DNA of 64,000 nt from Rhizophlyctis rosea (Eukaryota > Chytridiomycota > Chytridiomycetes > Rhizophlyctidales > Rhizophlyctidaceae). Within the stretch, counting starts at the first letter, position 1. Every line of letters begins with the position of its first letter. The position numbers and the translations under genes are program-made. The notes beneath the pieces are model-generated. The model was not told where the DNA came from, searched no databases, and saw nothing but the letters and a program-made list of their open reading frames with translations. The stretch lies in assembly GCA_027596075.1 (NCBI GenBank), contig JADGJC010000062.1, forward strand, positions 62,001 to 126,000. The letters run 5' to 3'. Shown here in pieces: positions 53,949-64,000 of this stretch.

Positions 53949-55159
53949 ATGCCACCTCTGATGATTAGGGCAGATAGTTCGGAAACTTTGGATGGGGGAG
54001 GGTTTGTTAGAAGACACCGCATACAGGACGCTTCTCAATGCGTTGGATACCTATGGTGCACCAAACGAAATGGAGAACTTCCACCTCTACTGTTCCTTGG
54101 AACGGAAGACAAAACCGAAGTGTACGCCACTTGTTTGCTCCGGCAATCTACCGCGAACATCTGCAGCACGGCGCAGTTTTCAATCAGAGCAGAATGGACC
54201 GATGCGGTGGCCAAGGCCGCTACAGGAGCTAACTTGTACTCAATGGCCACTCACTCCAGTAAGTGCCCAGTCATCCTCCTCTTCAAAGACTCTTGCTCAA
54301 GCAGATGACACCCGACGGACAGACCGGCGACAGTACGTCACTTTTGAAGCACTTACCCAACGCCAACGCAGACTACGCCAGGAGGCCAGTCCTGTCCTCC
54401 TTCCTTACGTAGATGACACGCGTCTCAACGAGTCCGAGGACCTCGCGAATATGCGCCAGTACTTTTCCAACATCGTGTTCATCTGTCCATGGAACGGGAA
54501 CCTCACTGCGTATCTGTGCCGCAACCTCTTGACATCCGGTTCCGAAGTTCAAATAGCAGGAGATTATTATTTCATTGGTATCAATACGCGCTATTACTTT
54601 GAGCACTACGACGTCGACCGCCTGCTTGAGCATGCTGGACGAATAGAATACGAGTTTGTGGGTGTAGACGAACACATCATCCAGATCTTGCGGAATTTGG
54701 GATACCATCACACCTCCTTTGGGAAGGATCTGTGGGAAGAGGATTTACATTCTCTGGTCATGCTCGTGTTTCGAAAGCCAAAGGTGAGAATTGTTGTTTG
54801 TGTACAGCATGAGCTGGAAGTTGGTCGCTGAAATGCCCTTTTCAGATCTCGGGACATGATAGTGGCAAAACTGCAGCCGGTGACGATGAACGTAAGAAAG
54901 ATCAGAAATCCGACTCTGCAGACTCTACTTCAGATACCGGTAGCAATGCTGTGATTGGTGGCGATGCGGCTGAAAAGGATAAGAAATCCGCCCCTGCAGA
55001 CGCCATTACAGATGGGCCGGCCGAAGACACCAAAAATGAAGGAGAGGTGCGTATGGGGTTTCCAAGTTCTTTCATGCAGAGCTGTTATTTATGGTGGCTT
55101 CGTAGGAACTCTTGGAAGCGTTCGCCAACCTACGCGTACATCGCAAGGAAAAGCGCTAG
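53949..55159 (+). CDS. Rossmann-like protein resembling DUF2431 (Bmt5-type) methyltransferases
   Basis: Four exons in phase: 53949-54258, 54305-54783, 54846-55046 and 55106-55159, 347 aa. The order of elements recalls DUF2431 proteins: a first strand and loop PPLLFLGTEDKTEVYATCLL, a middle VLLPYVDDTRLNE, the segment FSNIVFICPWNG, then LLTSGSEVQIAGDY and ILRNLGYHHTSFG. The expected GxGDxS cofactor loop is changed to GTEDKT here, so binding of S-adenosylmethionine is doubtful. The last about 85 residues are Asp/Ser/Lys-rich and disordered (DSADSTSDTGSNA), ending in a short basic helix (FANLRVHRKEKR). The exon structure is well supported; the family call is tentative. True family members methylate 25S rRNA uridine. 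Confidence 0.5.
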
Positions 55160-56040
55160 GAGTAGGTGAATTTCTGGTCAGATGCTGAGCGAATTGTTGG
55201 TCTCATTTGTAGATATTACAAGTTGTTGTGTCTTACGTAAAATGCTGAGATTGGCCGGGTTGCCTCACAACCCGCTTCCTAGGGTCCCGTTTCTGGAGCT
55301 GCGGGGCACATAGTAGTCGGCGACGGTTTTTGCTGTTGCAAGCTGTGGTGACCATCGGAGTTAGTTTTGTTACTGAGGTGATGGGTCCATTGTTCTATCA
55401 CAGGAAGTGGTGGGGATAGTAGCACGGACATATCGTCCTTGAGGCGTAATAGAAGCCATAGAGTCATCCATTGTTGATGCACGGGCTGAGACCAGGGAAG
55501 CGATATGCCAGATCTAGCCATGTCCCATTTAGACCACCTATTGCCTTGGAAAGCCGCAGTGGAATCAATTCCCCGTTCACCCATCAGGTCCGCATTGTGA
55601 TAGTCGGTGGCCACTTTGATGATGGACAAACTTCCCATCAGACAATCTGGCGGTTGCACTTAACATGCGCATCGGTGCGGTTCTTGTGCTCGTGCTCAAT
55701 GATCACCGACAATATGAATGACGCTCTTGATATGATCCTCATCACAGCTTGCGCATACCTGTAGGTCTAGTCTTTGCACCGGATTCTAAGCTGCTAATCA
55801 AGTGAAGAGCGGAATTCGATCCAGAAATGTTGCTCGTCGCCGGGAAAGACTTGGTCCTGCCCAATTCAAACCTTAAGTTACATTTGGACATGAACCAGGA
55901 AGTCTACGTGAATTGCGCAATTCTTTGACACTTTACGGCCAAGCCAATATGAAGTCACCTCGATGCGGTTGACTTGAGGTTCAACTGTTCACAATCAATT
56001 TCGCTGACCATACAAGTAAAATACAGGCTTGCTCTTAAAG
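55160..56040. other. Intergenic region, 0.9 kb
   Basis: No supported coding sequence. A few short overlapping frames only. Confidence 0.45.
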
Positions 56041-56660
56041 TCGCGATGAGAGGGATGATATGGCAATATACCGAACGGAGTTTTCCAAGAGCAATCTAGA
56101 GTGACAATGGCTTGACAAGAGCGTCAAGAGTAGCAGGACAATTGACTCAACGATTAGTTGCCAATCAGGGATTTGACAAGAGTAACAACCGATTGACAAG
56201 ATTTACAAGTTGGGCCACTGAAGATTGACGTCGCGAGTTACATGGGATTAACGAGATTGACAAGATTGACGAGATTGTCCAGAGTGTTGAGAGTAACGAA
56301 TGATTGATAAGAGTAACAATCGCTTGACAAGGTTAGACGAGGATTGACCATCCACTATTGCCATGGACCTCGCCAGTGACAAGGGATTGCCGCGAGTGAC
56401 AGAAGTGATAATCAGGGATTGACACGACTGACAATGGATTGCCGAGATTTAAAGATTCGGCCATCCGGGATTGACATGCGAACATCGTCAGTGACAGGGG
56501 ATTACCAGGATTGCCACGACACGCGAACATCATCAGTAACAAGGGATTGCCGGGATTGCCAAGTTTGTTGAGCATAACGAGATCGCCAAGGGATCTTTCG
56601 ATTCCAACCCCGCGAGATTGACAAATGTCGGATTGACAAGAGAAGAGGGTTTGCAGGTCT
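56041..56660. repeat. Degenerate TTGACAAGAGTAACAA repeat field
   Basis: More than a dozen diverged copies of a 16-20 bp unit (GATTGACAAGAGTAACAA, GATTGACAAGATT, GGATTGCCGAGATT and similar) fill about 0.6 kb. The right third also carries two copies of GCGAACATCrTCAGTrACArG followed by GGATTrCCrGGATTGCC. No gene is seen within it. Confidence 0.75.
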
Positions 56661-57074
56661 TGCCACAATTGCCGTCCTCATGCTCCCCACACGTCCAACT
56701 GACTCATTCCAACCACTTGCGAGCATTTAAATCATTATATTCCGCAACAGAAGTAAGAAAGCACACAAAGTAAAAAGCAAAAATACTAAACATAAACTAA
56801 AAGCGACTACCTAAGCAAAAGCAAATAACTAAAAACAAAAAGAAGAAGAAGAAAGTCCGCTCTACACTAAGAACAGTACCATCCCAACTAAATACCCCCC
56901 CCCCCCCCCCCCCCCCCAAACCCAACCCCCCCCCCAACAAAACAACCAAACCCCCGCACAAACACACACAAAAACCCCCAGAAACACCCCCCCAAACAGC
57001 CANNNNNNNNNNCAACCCAACTAAATACCCACACTCCCCCCCTCTCCCCATCCCAACGCCTCCCCAACACAAAT
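56661..57074. other. Low-complexity 3' flank of the chitin synthase gene
   Basis: An A-rich tract (AAAGCAAAAAT-type) is followed by a C homopolymer of about 20 bases near 56897 and mixed C/A runs around the gap. It probably covers the chitin synthase 3' UTR. Confidence 0.6.
57003..57012. other. Assembly gap (10 N)
   Basis: Ten undetermined bases in C-homopolymer DNA, just beyond the chitin synthase stop codon. The flanking string AACTAAATACCC occurs on both sides (56886 and 57018), which suggests a repeat or a mis-joined overlap. Confidence 0.95.
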
Positions 57075-60000
57075 CTACAACTCCCCCTTCAAAACCCCAT
57101 CAATACACCGATGAATCCACTCCCTCTTCGCGCTCAAATCAACTCCAAACCGCCTCCCCAACTCCTCCCTAACACTCTTCTTCGTAACCGTCATCAAATC
57201 CGCCCGCGCCAACAACTCCCTCACTTCTTTCAATATCTCCTCATCGGAAGGTAAGGCCCGTGGCGCCGAATCCGTCGATGCGGTGTAGCGCGAGTTCATG
57301 CTGTTGGAACGTTGGAGTTGTTGGTGTGCGGCGGAGTGGGTTGGTGGGGCGGCGGCGTCGGTGTATTGGGTTCCCCAGCTGTTGCGTTGTTGGTTGTATG
57401 GGGGGTCGTAGGCGGGGACACCGTATGCTCCGGTGTCGAAGCCGCCGTAACTGCTTGGTGCGGGTGGGTAGGCGCCATATGTCGAGCCGCCGTATGCGCT
57501 GGGTGCGTAGGCGGAGAGAGGGCCGGAGCCCTTGACGCCGCCTGCGAAACCGGTGTTGTGGGAGTGGTACGATGATACGGAGCGGGACTCGTCGAGGTGG
57601 TCTTTGGCGATACGGCCGGACTCGAAATCGGACCATTTGACGAGGGGTACGGATGCAGGGTCAAAAGGTTCCTCCGCGACGGGAACTTCCTTCTTCTTCC
57701 CGCCTTCTTCGGTGACTTGGCGCGTGTTACCCCATGAGAAATCGTCAAAGTGCCAGAAGGAGTACATGGGGATGTAACAACCAAAGATCGGGATGGCCAG
57801 CATGTACTGTGATTGTCACTGTTAGCAAGCAGGTTCCGCGTCTCTCACCCTGAACGAAATGCATGCAAAACACTCACAATAATCATCCACCCAATATGCT
57901 GCCACTCCCTCTTCAACAAAAAGATAATCACTTGGAACCCATAGACAGCTCCCAACATAATAATCGAAATCAACGGGAACTGGCTCGACGCCCCCGTCAC
58001 GACCGAATACACTAGGTAAATGATGTACCCCAACGCCGCGGGCTGGACGAACGTCGCAAACAGGTCGATGAAAACAACGAAGCGCATCGAGAAACAGCAG
58101 AACCCGCACATTTCGTTGAGGAAGAGGAGTTCGAGGAGGTTGTGGACTGTGGAGTTGATCCTGTTTTGGGTAGGTGGTTGGATGATGAGAATGTGTTTCG
58201 TAGAGCAAACTGCGAAACTTCAAAAGGAGAACCCCGTCAAAAAAAAAACAACAAACTCACCATCGTCTCCTCTGACTCAACAAAACATTCCACTTATCCG
58301 GCGCATTAGTCTTACACTTAGCATCACTAATAAACGTAGTCTTCATACTCGGGAAATGCTTCATCATCAACGTAGTCAAATACCGATCCTCCCCCAAATG
58401 AAGCAAATTCTTCAAATGCAACGTATCGACATCGTTCTCGCTATAATCCCTCACCACACTCGGCGCTACAAGAAGTGGTACGTTCTTCGTCGGTGTGCGT
58501 ACACGGTACATGCAGAAACATCCCGGCAAGCAAGTGACGGAGCCGAAGAGGGATTCGAAGGCTTTGGCGAGGTGGTGAGAGATGAAGTATTCGTAGACTT
58601 GGATCATGGCGACCCAGGAGTCTTTTTCGTTGCTGATTTGGGTTTCGCCGCAGATGCCGGCGATTTTGGCGTCGCGGGTCATGGTGGAGACGAGGCGGTT
58701 GAGGGAGTCGGGGTAGACTTCGGTGTCGGCGTCGACCATGAAGATGTATTCGTAGAACGATGGGTCCACGCCAATGACGTTTTTCATTTGGTGGTAGAGC
58801 TCGAGTTCGAGGGGGCACATGGCTTGGTTGAAGTGGACGCGGGAGAGGAAGCGCATTAGGACGAGTTGGGAGTCGCGTTTGCCTCTGTTGGGGTGGTGGG
58901 AGGATGGGTGAGTGATCAATGTGCAACAACTCGATAGGAGGTCCGAAGAACACTAACCTGTTCCCAGGCCTCTGCCTCTCACTCGGCTTCCCAACCTTAA
59001 CAACAACAACAAACGGCACAACCCGTCCCTGAATCTCATAAAGCCCACTATAAACCTTCCCGAAATTCAACTGCTTGTTCCCTTCCCCAAGAGACTGGAA
59101 CGCCACGGCCTCCGGGTCCACGCTCGGATCGACTCCCAAGATATCCAACACAATCCGCGGAGTAGGGCGATCGTTCCCGGACCCGATGATCATACCATCG
59201 CAAATGACGAACAAAAGTTTGTGCTTGTCGTCGTAGTCGAGGAGGGCGAGGGATTCGAGGGTGCGGAGGAGGGAGTTCTCACCCTGTTTTTTTTGGATGA
59301 TGGTTAGTTTACTTTCATACTGAACCAGATGAGAAGAAGGGAACCGCGAACGCAAAAGCCTCACTCACCTCAGTATAACAAGGAACCTGACAAATAACAA
59401 ACTTATCATGCTCCTCCGGAATCCTCTTCCCCCCAAACTGCAAAGCCGCCAAAAACTTAAACCCAATCACCGCTACAAGAATACAACTCGCAACCATCAA
59501 GATATAATTCGACACCGTGCACTTCAGGTCGTTCCGGTGATCGATCTTCCCCACATACAACATCCCTTGCATGCACGTCATGACGTCTACCCATTCTTGG
59601 GGTCGTTGTCTTTTGAGAGCTTCAAAGTCGGAAGTGGCGTCCGTGCCGGCAAGGAGGGAGTATTTGTCGAAAAGGGATTTGGTGTATGTACCGAGGAAGT
59701 TGCTGTTGGTTTGGCCGTAGACGCCGTAGTAGAAGGAAGTGACTTCGTAGAGGTTGTCGTATGCGAGAATGAATTTTTGGGAGTATTTCGTTTGCCGGTC
59801 TACGATCGTCGCGACGTCCCAGACTACTTGGCCTTTGATGTAGCCTTTCACTTGGTCGAGGAAGTCTTCGGCTTTGTATGGGGGGCCGTGGGGTGACCAG
59901 ATTGCTGGGTTGACGGCGAAACCGTCGGAGGGGTTGGGGAAGAGGTTGTAGGTGGCGGGTTGGCTGAAGGCTTTTCGGGTGTTGGAGCCGGTGACGCCGT

Positions 60001-63000
60001 TACAGTACTTGTCCCAGCTGGAGCCGTCTTTTCGGAACATTTGGCTGACGTCCTTCCCCAACACACTGTCCTGCCAGAAGTCGTCCGAGTTGAACCCGTA
60101 TCCTTGGTCTTTGTGCCATTGGATGAGAGAGGATGGAATGACGTAGTAGTTTCCGTACATGAACACTGTAGCTTTGTTGCCGACGTGGTTCAGAGAGGAA
60201 ATCTCACCGGGTGACAGTTGGGGCTTTCGCGGGCAAAGAATCTGTCCGATACCGATGATGAAGAAGAGAATGCAACCGTTCATGAGCAGAATGATGACAC
60301 AGAGAGTGAACTTCTCCCTCCACGCCATCTGACGGTCGCGTTGCTTCATCTTCCCACACCATGACAGGAAGAAGAACGGAATCCACCAGGTAGTGAACCA
60401 TGTGCAAGTAAGCCAGCGGCACCGAGACCCAGTCATCTTCTTCTTCGGCTTCACCGGTTCGACCTTCGCCTCGATAATGTGATGAGACGGCCCCTTCTCA
60501 TCCTTAGACGTCCCACGAGCACCCGAACCCGACTCAAGATCCCTCAACGGCACATCCCCGGTCAAAGCACCAACGTGCTCAACGCGTGTCGGAGGCGTAG
60601 CTTCAAACTCCGATTCATAATGACTAGCACCATCGTCATAAGCAGATGCCGAGTCGTCCCCTCCAGACGTGTAATCCCACCGTCCATGTGGCCGTGCACT
60701 ATCAGTAGACATCTTCCCCATCATGGATGCAGACTCCGACACCAACAACGTCCCTTGCGTAACCCTAAGCTGCTCCTCCAAACCCCTCCACACCTTCTCC
60801 GACAGGTGAATACGGCTCTTGCCAACAACAGCATCCTTCGTGGTCCATCCTCGACCGTAGCAAATGTTCGTGCATTGCGTCTTGGCGTCACCGTAAGACT
60901 TGTCTCCAAGCACGGGGCTGAAACGCCGGATGAACTCGTCATGGCCGAAGGACTCCGTGTACCATCCTGCAGCGTTGGCCGCCAATGCCGGCAACTCATA
61001 ATCCGTTACTTGGCGACGGATCAAAGCCGGGTCGACTTTGCCGCCGGTCTCGTGGGATGATTGGAGGTGTGCAACAAACCATGTTTGTGTTTCGGTGAGG
61101 GTTTCGAAAAGCTCGCCGATGGATGTGCGGAACTGTAAGATGACAGGTTAAGCTTCTTGCTATGGTATTCCGCACTACATTGCCCAGGGACGCCTACCTG
61201 ATGACTCAAAGTTTCGGCAGGATCCAAGTTCACATCATCATCCTCACCACCATTTTCTCCCTTCTTACTCTTACGCCTCTTCAAACTCGGGTTCCGACTC
61301 AAGCTCCGTGCAGCCACCAACGTCGACCCATCCGCCTTGCTAGTCTGCGTGGCAACCAACTTATCCGAGAACATACCCCGCAAGAACGGGTTCACCGTAC
61401 CAGGGTGCTCTGGGTTACCCCTAATAAGAGACACAAAGTCCGATTGCAAAATATCGGAAGCGTGTTGTGAGAAACCGTGAGTGGAGTATTCAACCACGCC
61501 GGCGTAGTGGTGAATTCCGAAAGCGGACATTTTGGACCGGGATGACGCGGATGCGACGAACGCGGCGGAGTCGGAGTTTGCTGCTACGATCTTTTCGGCG
61601 ATTCTGGTGTCTTTACTTCCACGCGCGATTTCCTTCTCCATGACGGGCAAGACCCCAGAACGAGCGGACGAAAGGACGTCCAACACCTCCCGGTTGCTTC
61701 CAATCCCGACATTCGCAACTTCAACACCATCGCCCAACAACGCACTCCTGCCAGCTGCAAACACCCTATCGCACATAAGCGCGTGCACCCGCTCATTCTC
61801 GTAATTCACCAACAAGCGATAGAAATCTTGTCCCTGCGTGTCCCTCCCGGTAAACGCGGGCACGTCCAGCACAGCAATGAAGTTGCTCCATGAGGCATCA
61901 TCTTCCTGGCACACTTTGTTGTTGATTTGTTCAATGATCCAGCTGAAGAGGACGGAGTAGAGGGAGCGAGCAAAGGCGTCACGTTGTTGGGATGCGGCTT
62001 CAGCGTCGAGGAATGTGGATACAAAGTCGCGGCCGACCTTTTTGGCGCGGTAGGTCAAAACGCCTGTTCACAATTGCATTGATTAGTTATCAAATGAGAC
62101 TTGGCTGAAGGGCAAGAGATAAATACCTTCAACGCTAGCCGGGTGCACACCCAACAACTCCGCCACCAACTCCAACTGCGCATAATTCCTAACACTACAC
62201 GCCTCCTGACTGTTATTCGGCGCATCCTGGAACGTCACATTCCCCAAATGTAAGATCGCAGCCAAAATCTGCCACAGCTGCGCCTGCTGTCTCCGTCCAA
62301 TACCCAAGGCCTTCAAACTCTCGCGAATGGTGTCCAAGTTCGTTTGGTGGTGTGGGTCGACGGTGATAACGGGGAGTTTGGAGGAGTGGGAGTTGAGGTA
62401 GTGGAAGTGGGCGTGGTCGGAGAGGTGTAAGTGGAGCTTTTCGTCATGGGTTGCGCCGGCTAGGAGGTAGTAGAAGATGTGGAATGATCGACCGCCGTCT
62501 TCTAATCCTGCTACCCGTCCTTTTTCTAGTAGGTAATCGATGACTTTTACGCCTACCATTCGCCCGTCGTTAGCGAATTGGTATTCCATGTACGATGTAA
62601 AGCATTTTGCGTCTTTGTCGAAGGGTGTGACGGCATTGCCAAAGGCGGACAGGACTGAGGGGAGTTTGAGGATGGCGGAGTGGAGTTTGGATTTCTTGGA
62701 GGAGATGTTTGGTTTGGAAAGGGTTGTGAGATGGCGGGGAATCAGATGTGTTGTTGGGTGGGCGGAGGTGCCGTTTCTAAAAATGCAACTATGTCAGCTT
62801 CCCCTTTCATCTACAGATTTCCCTGCATCTTGCACTTCAGTCACTACCCCACACCGTTCCAGCTTCGCTCCCTCACCAAGCCACCAATCGACAATGCTTC
62901 GCTACGCGAAGTCCTAGCGCTTCGCACAAACCCATCCTGGCGTTGCTCTCTCACCCAACCACCAAATCAACAATGCTTCGCTGACACAAAATACTGACGC

Positions 63001-63570
63001 TTCGCGTCAAGTACTGCCCAATGTCGCTTTCCCACCAAACGAACAAACCACCAAATCAACAATACTTTCGCTGCACGAGATCCCAGCGCTTCGCGGCAAG
63101 CTGTTCCAGCTTTGCTTCCTGGGCAAACCACCACACCCCAATTCTTCCTACAATGCACATTTCCCCATATTTGTGCGCACAGATACCCACCTCAAAATAA
63201 TAGATTGATCAACACCTCGTGCACGCATATGCAAATACGCGCTCGACACAAAATCAAACAAATGCACACCCAATTCCTGCTGCTTCCCATCAGCAGAAGC
63301 ACCTCTCACACTCTCCGCATACTCCTTTGACAACTGAGCGGCAGCAGTAGAATCCAGTTGTCTGCGAGGAGGCAGCGCTACCAATACGCGGGGCGAACAG
63401 TAGGTGTAAGACTGGTCTTTTGCGAGCCTCGCGAGGAGGTTTTGAGTGATATCATCTTCTGATACTGGTGCGTCGGATGAGAGGAGGAGGAGGTCGTCGC
63501 GGGCTTCGGTTAGGGTGGGGAGGAATGAGCCGGGGACGGGGTTTTGGTTTGCTCGGCCCGGTCGGACCAT
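57075..63570 (-). CDS. Class V-type chitin synthase with myosin motor-like domain
   Basis: Eight exons, all phases consistent: 63570-63191, 62776-62127, 62063-61198, 61132-59369, 59283-58958, 58884-58261, 58160-57878 and 57806-57075, giving 1,874 aa. Residues 1 to about 760 form a myosin-like domain ([61 protein letters not shown]). Then come two membrane helices ([14 protein letters not shown] and [20 protein letters not shown]), a cytochrome-b5-like segment ([20 protein letters not shown]), a third helix, and the glycosyltransferase domain. It carries [22 protein letters not shown] and the product-site QRRRW split by the exon 6/7 junction. C-terminal helices and a DEK_C domain ([20 protein letters not shown] to [11 protein letters not shown]) finish it. 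The enzyme polymerises UDP-GlcNAc into chitin at the plasma membrane or in vesicles. The motor-like domain lacks the usual GESGSGKT P-loop. Confidence 0.95.
62855..63135. repeat. Tandem repeat with palindromic cores in chitin synthase intron 1
   Basis: Three units of about 78-89 bp start at 62881, 62959 and 63048 with CCACCAAATCAACAATGCTTCG-like heads. Each has short hairpins built on TTCGC/GCGAA, for example TGACGCTTCGCGTCA (6-bp stem) and CTTCGCTACGCGAAG. A GTTCCAGCTTyGCTyCCT string flanks both ends. The whole array lies inside the 414-nt first intron. Confidence 0.75.
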
Positions 63571-64000
63571 TTTTGATGTGATTTTAGGGTGGGAAGAGCG
63601 GGGATGGGGGATTTTGGGGGGGAGGGTGACGGAAATCTGGAGCGGAAGGGGTGTTTATTTACGACAAAGGTACCTGGACAAAGCGAGAGTTAAGAAAATG
63701 AGTATGTTTGAAGCCTTATCTATGTTCCCACGCAATTACGATTCGCATCTCTTTCCCACGCTTTACCTGCTCTTTGCCGTGCGCTCCTTCACACAAATGG
63801 TATTCAAATAAAAAGGTAAATACAATATGTACAGTATACCCTGACCCTCCACTAGGTAGTTCAGTCAGCACCGTAAATGCCGACTTTCCCACGGTGAGAA
63901 TGGATGTGGTTGAGGGAAGATGGAGTGACGAAACGAAGTGTAAGGGAAGAAGCAAGAAACTTTCATGCAACAACAAGTAAGTAAGTAGGGTCCCCTCTTC
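63571..64000. other. Chitin synthase promoter region to window end
   Basis: G-rich DNA lies directly upstream of the start codon, then A/T-richer sequence. No gene is supported; short frames on both strands overlap each other. Confidence 0.5.

Overview
The window looks like nuclear DNA of a zoosporic, early-diverging fungus, most likely a chytrid. This is inferred from gene content and gene style: short GT-AG introns (mostly 55-90 nt), a class V-type chitin synthase with a myosin-like domain, a WOPR (Gti1/Pac2) regulator, an Itc1-type chromatin subunit, a Rax1-like RGS protein, MYND and F-box/ankyrin genes of chytrid character, and tandem repeats ending in a 'GHVxVLDWW' motif. There is no bacterial operon structure, CRISPR, rRNA or convincing tRNA. 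Three 10-N gaps (2933, 13346, 57003) sit in homopolymer-rich DNA.

Left part (1-20 kb). A partial ankyrin gene (-) is followed by a 703-aa protein of unknown function (+) and a MYND-finger protein (-). Next come a translocon-associated protein alpha (+), a large ITC1/ACF1-like ISWI subunit with WAC, DDT and WHIM segments (+), an F-box-like protein with a signal-peptide-like start and membrane helices (-), two small unknown genes (+) and a DUF726 alpha/beta-hydrolase (+).

Middle (20.5-33.2 kb). A one-family array on the minus strand holds five near-full-length F-box proteins and two C-terminal fragments. Three are intact, one has a frameshift plus an extra intron, and one has a frameshift. This is a birth-and-death gene cluster.

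Right part (34-64 kb). A Rax1-like RGS membrane protein is followed by a pair of duplicated Cys-rich, single-pass membrane-protein genes carrying different disabling changes (35.7 and 40.5 kb). A TPR protein with a frameshift and an in-frame TAG lies between them. Then come an unknown ORF, the WOPR regulator, a 2.7-kb gene-poor stretch, a broken ankyrin-like repeat gene, a dCMP deaminase with N- and C-terminal extensions, a secreted expansin-like protein with three six-cysteine modules, a Rossmann-type protein resembling DUF2431 methyltransferases, a degenerate TTGACAAG-type repeat field, and an eight-exon chitin synthase (-) whose first intron carries a palindromic repeat array.

Functional links are loose, as expected for a eukaryotic chromosome: cell-wall remodelling (chitin synthase, expansin-like protein), nucleotide metabolism, ER translocation and chromatin remodelling. 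The dynamic material is concentrated in the F-box array and at 35-42 kb. Exon boundaries were derived by hand from splice consensus, reading-frame phase and family similarity. They are strong where phase and family agree and are flagged where they do not.
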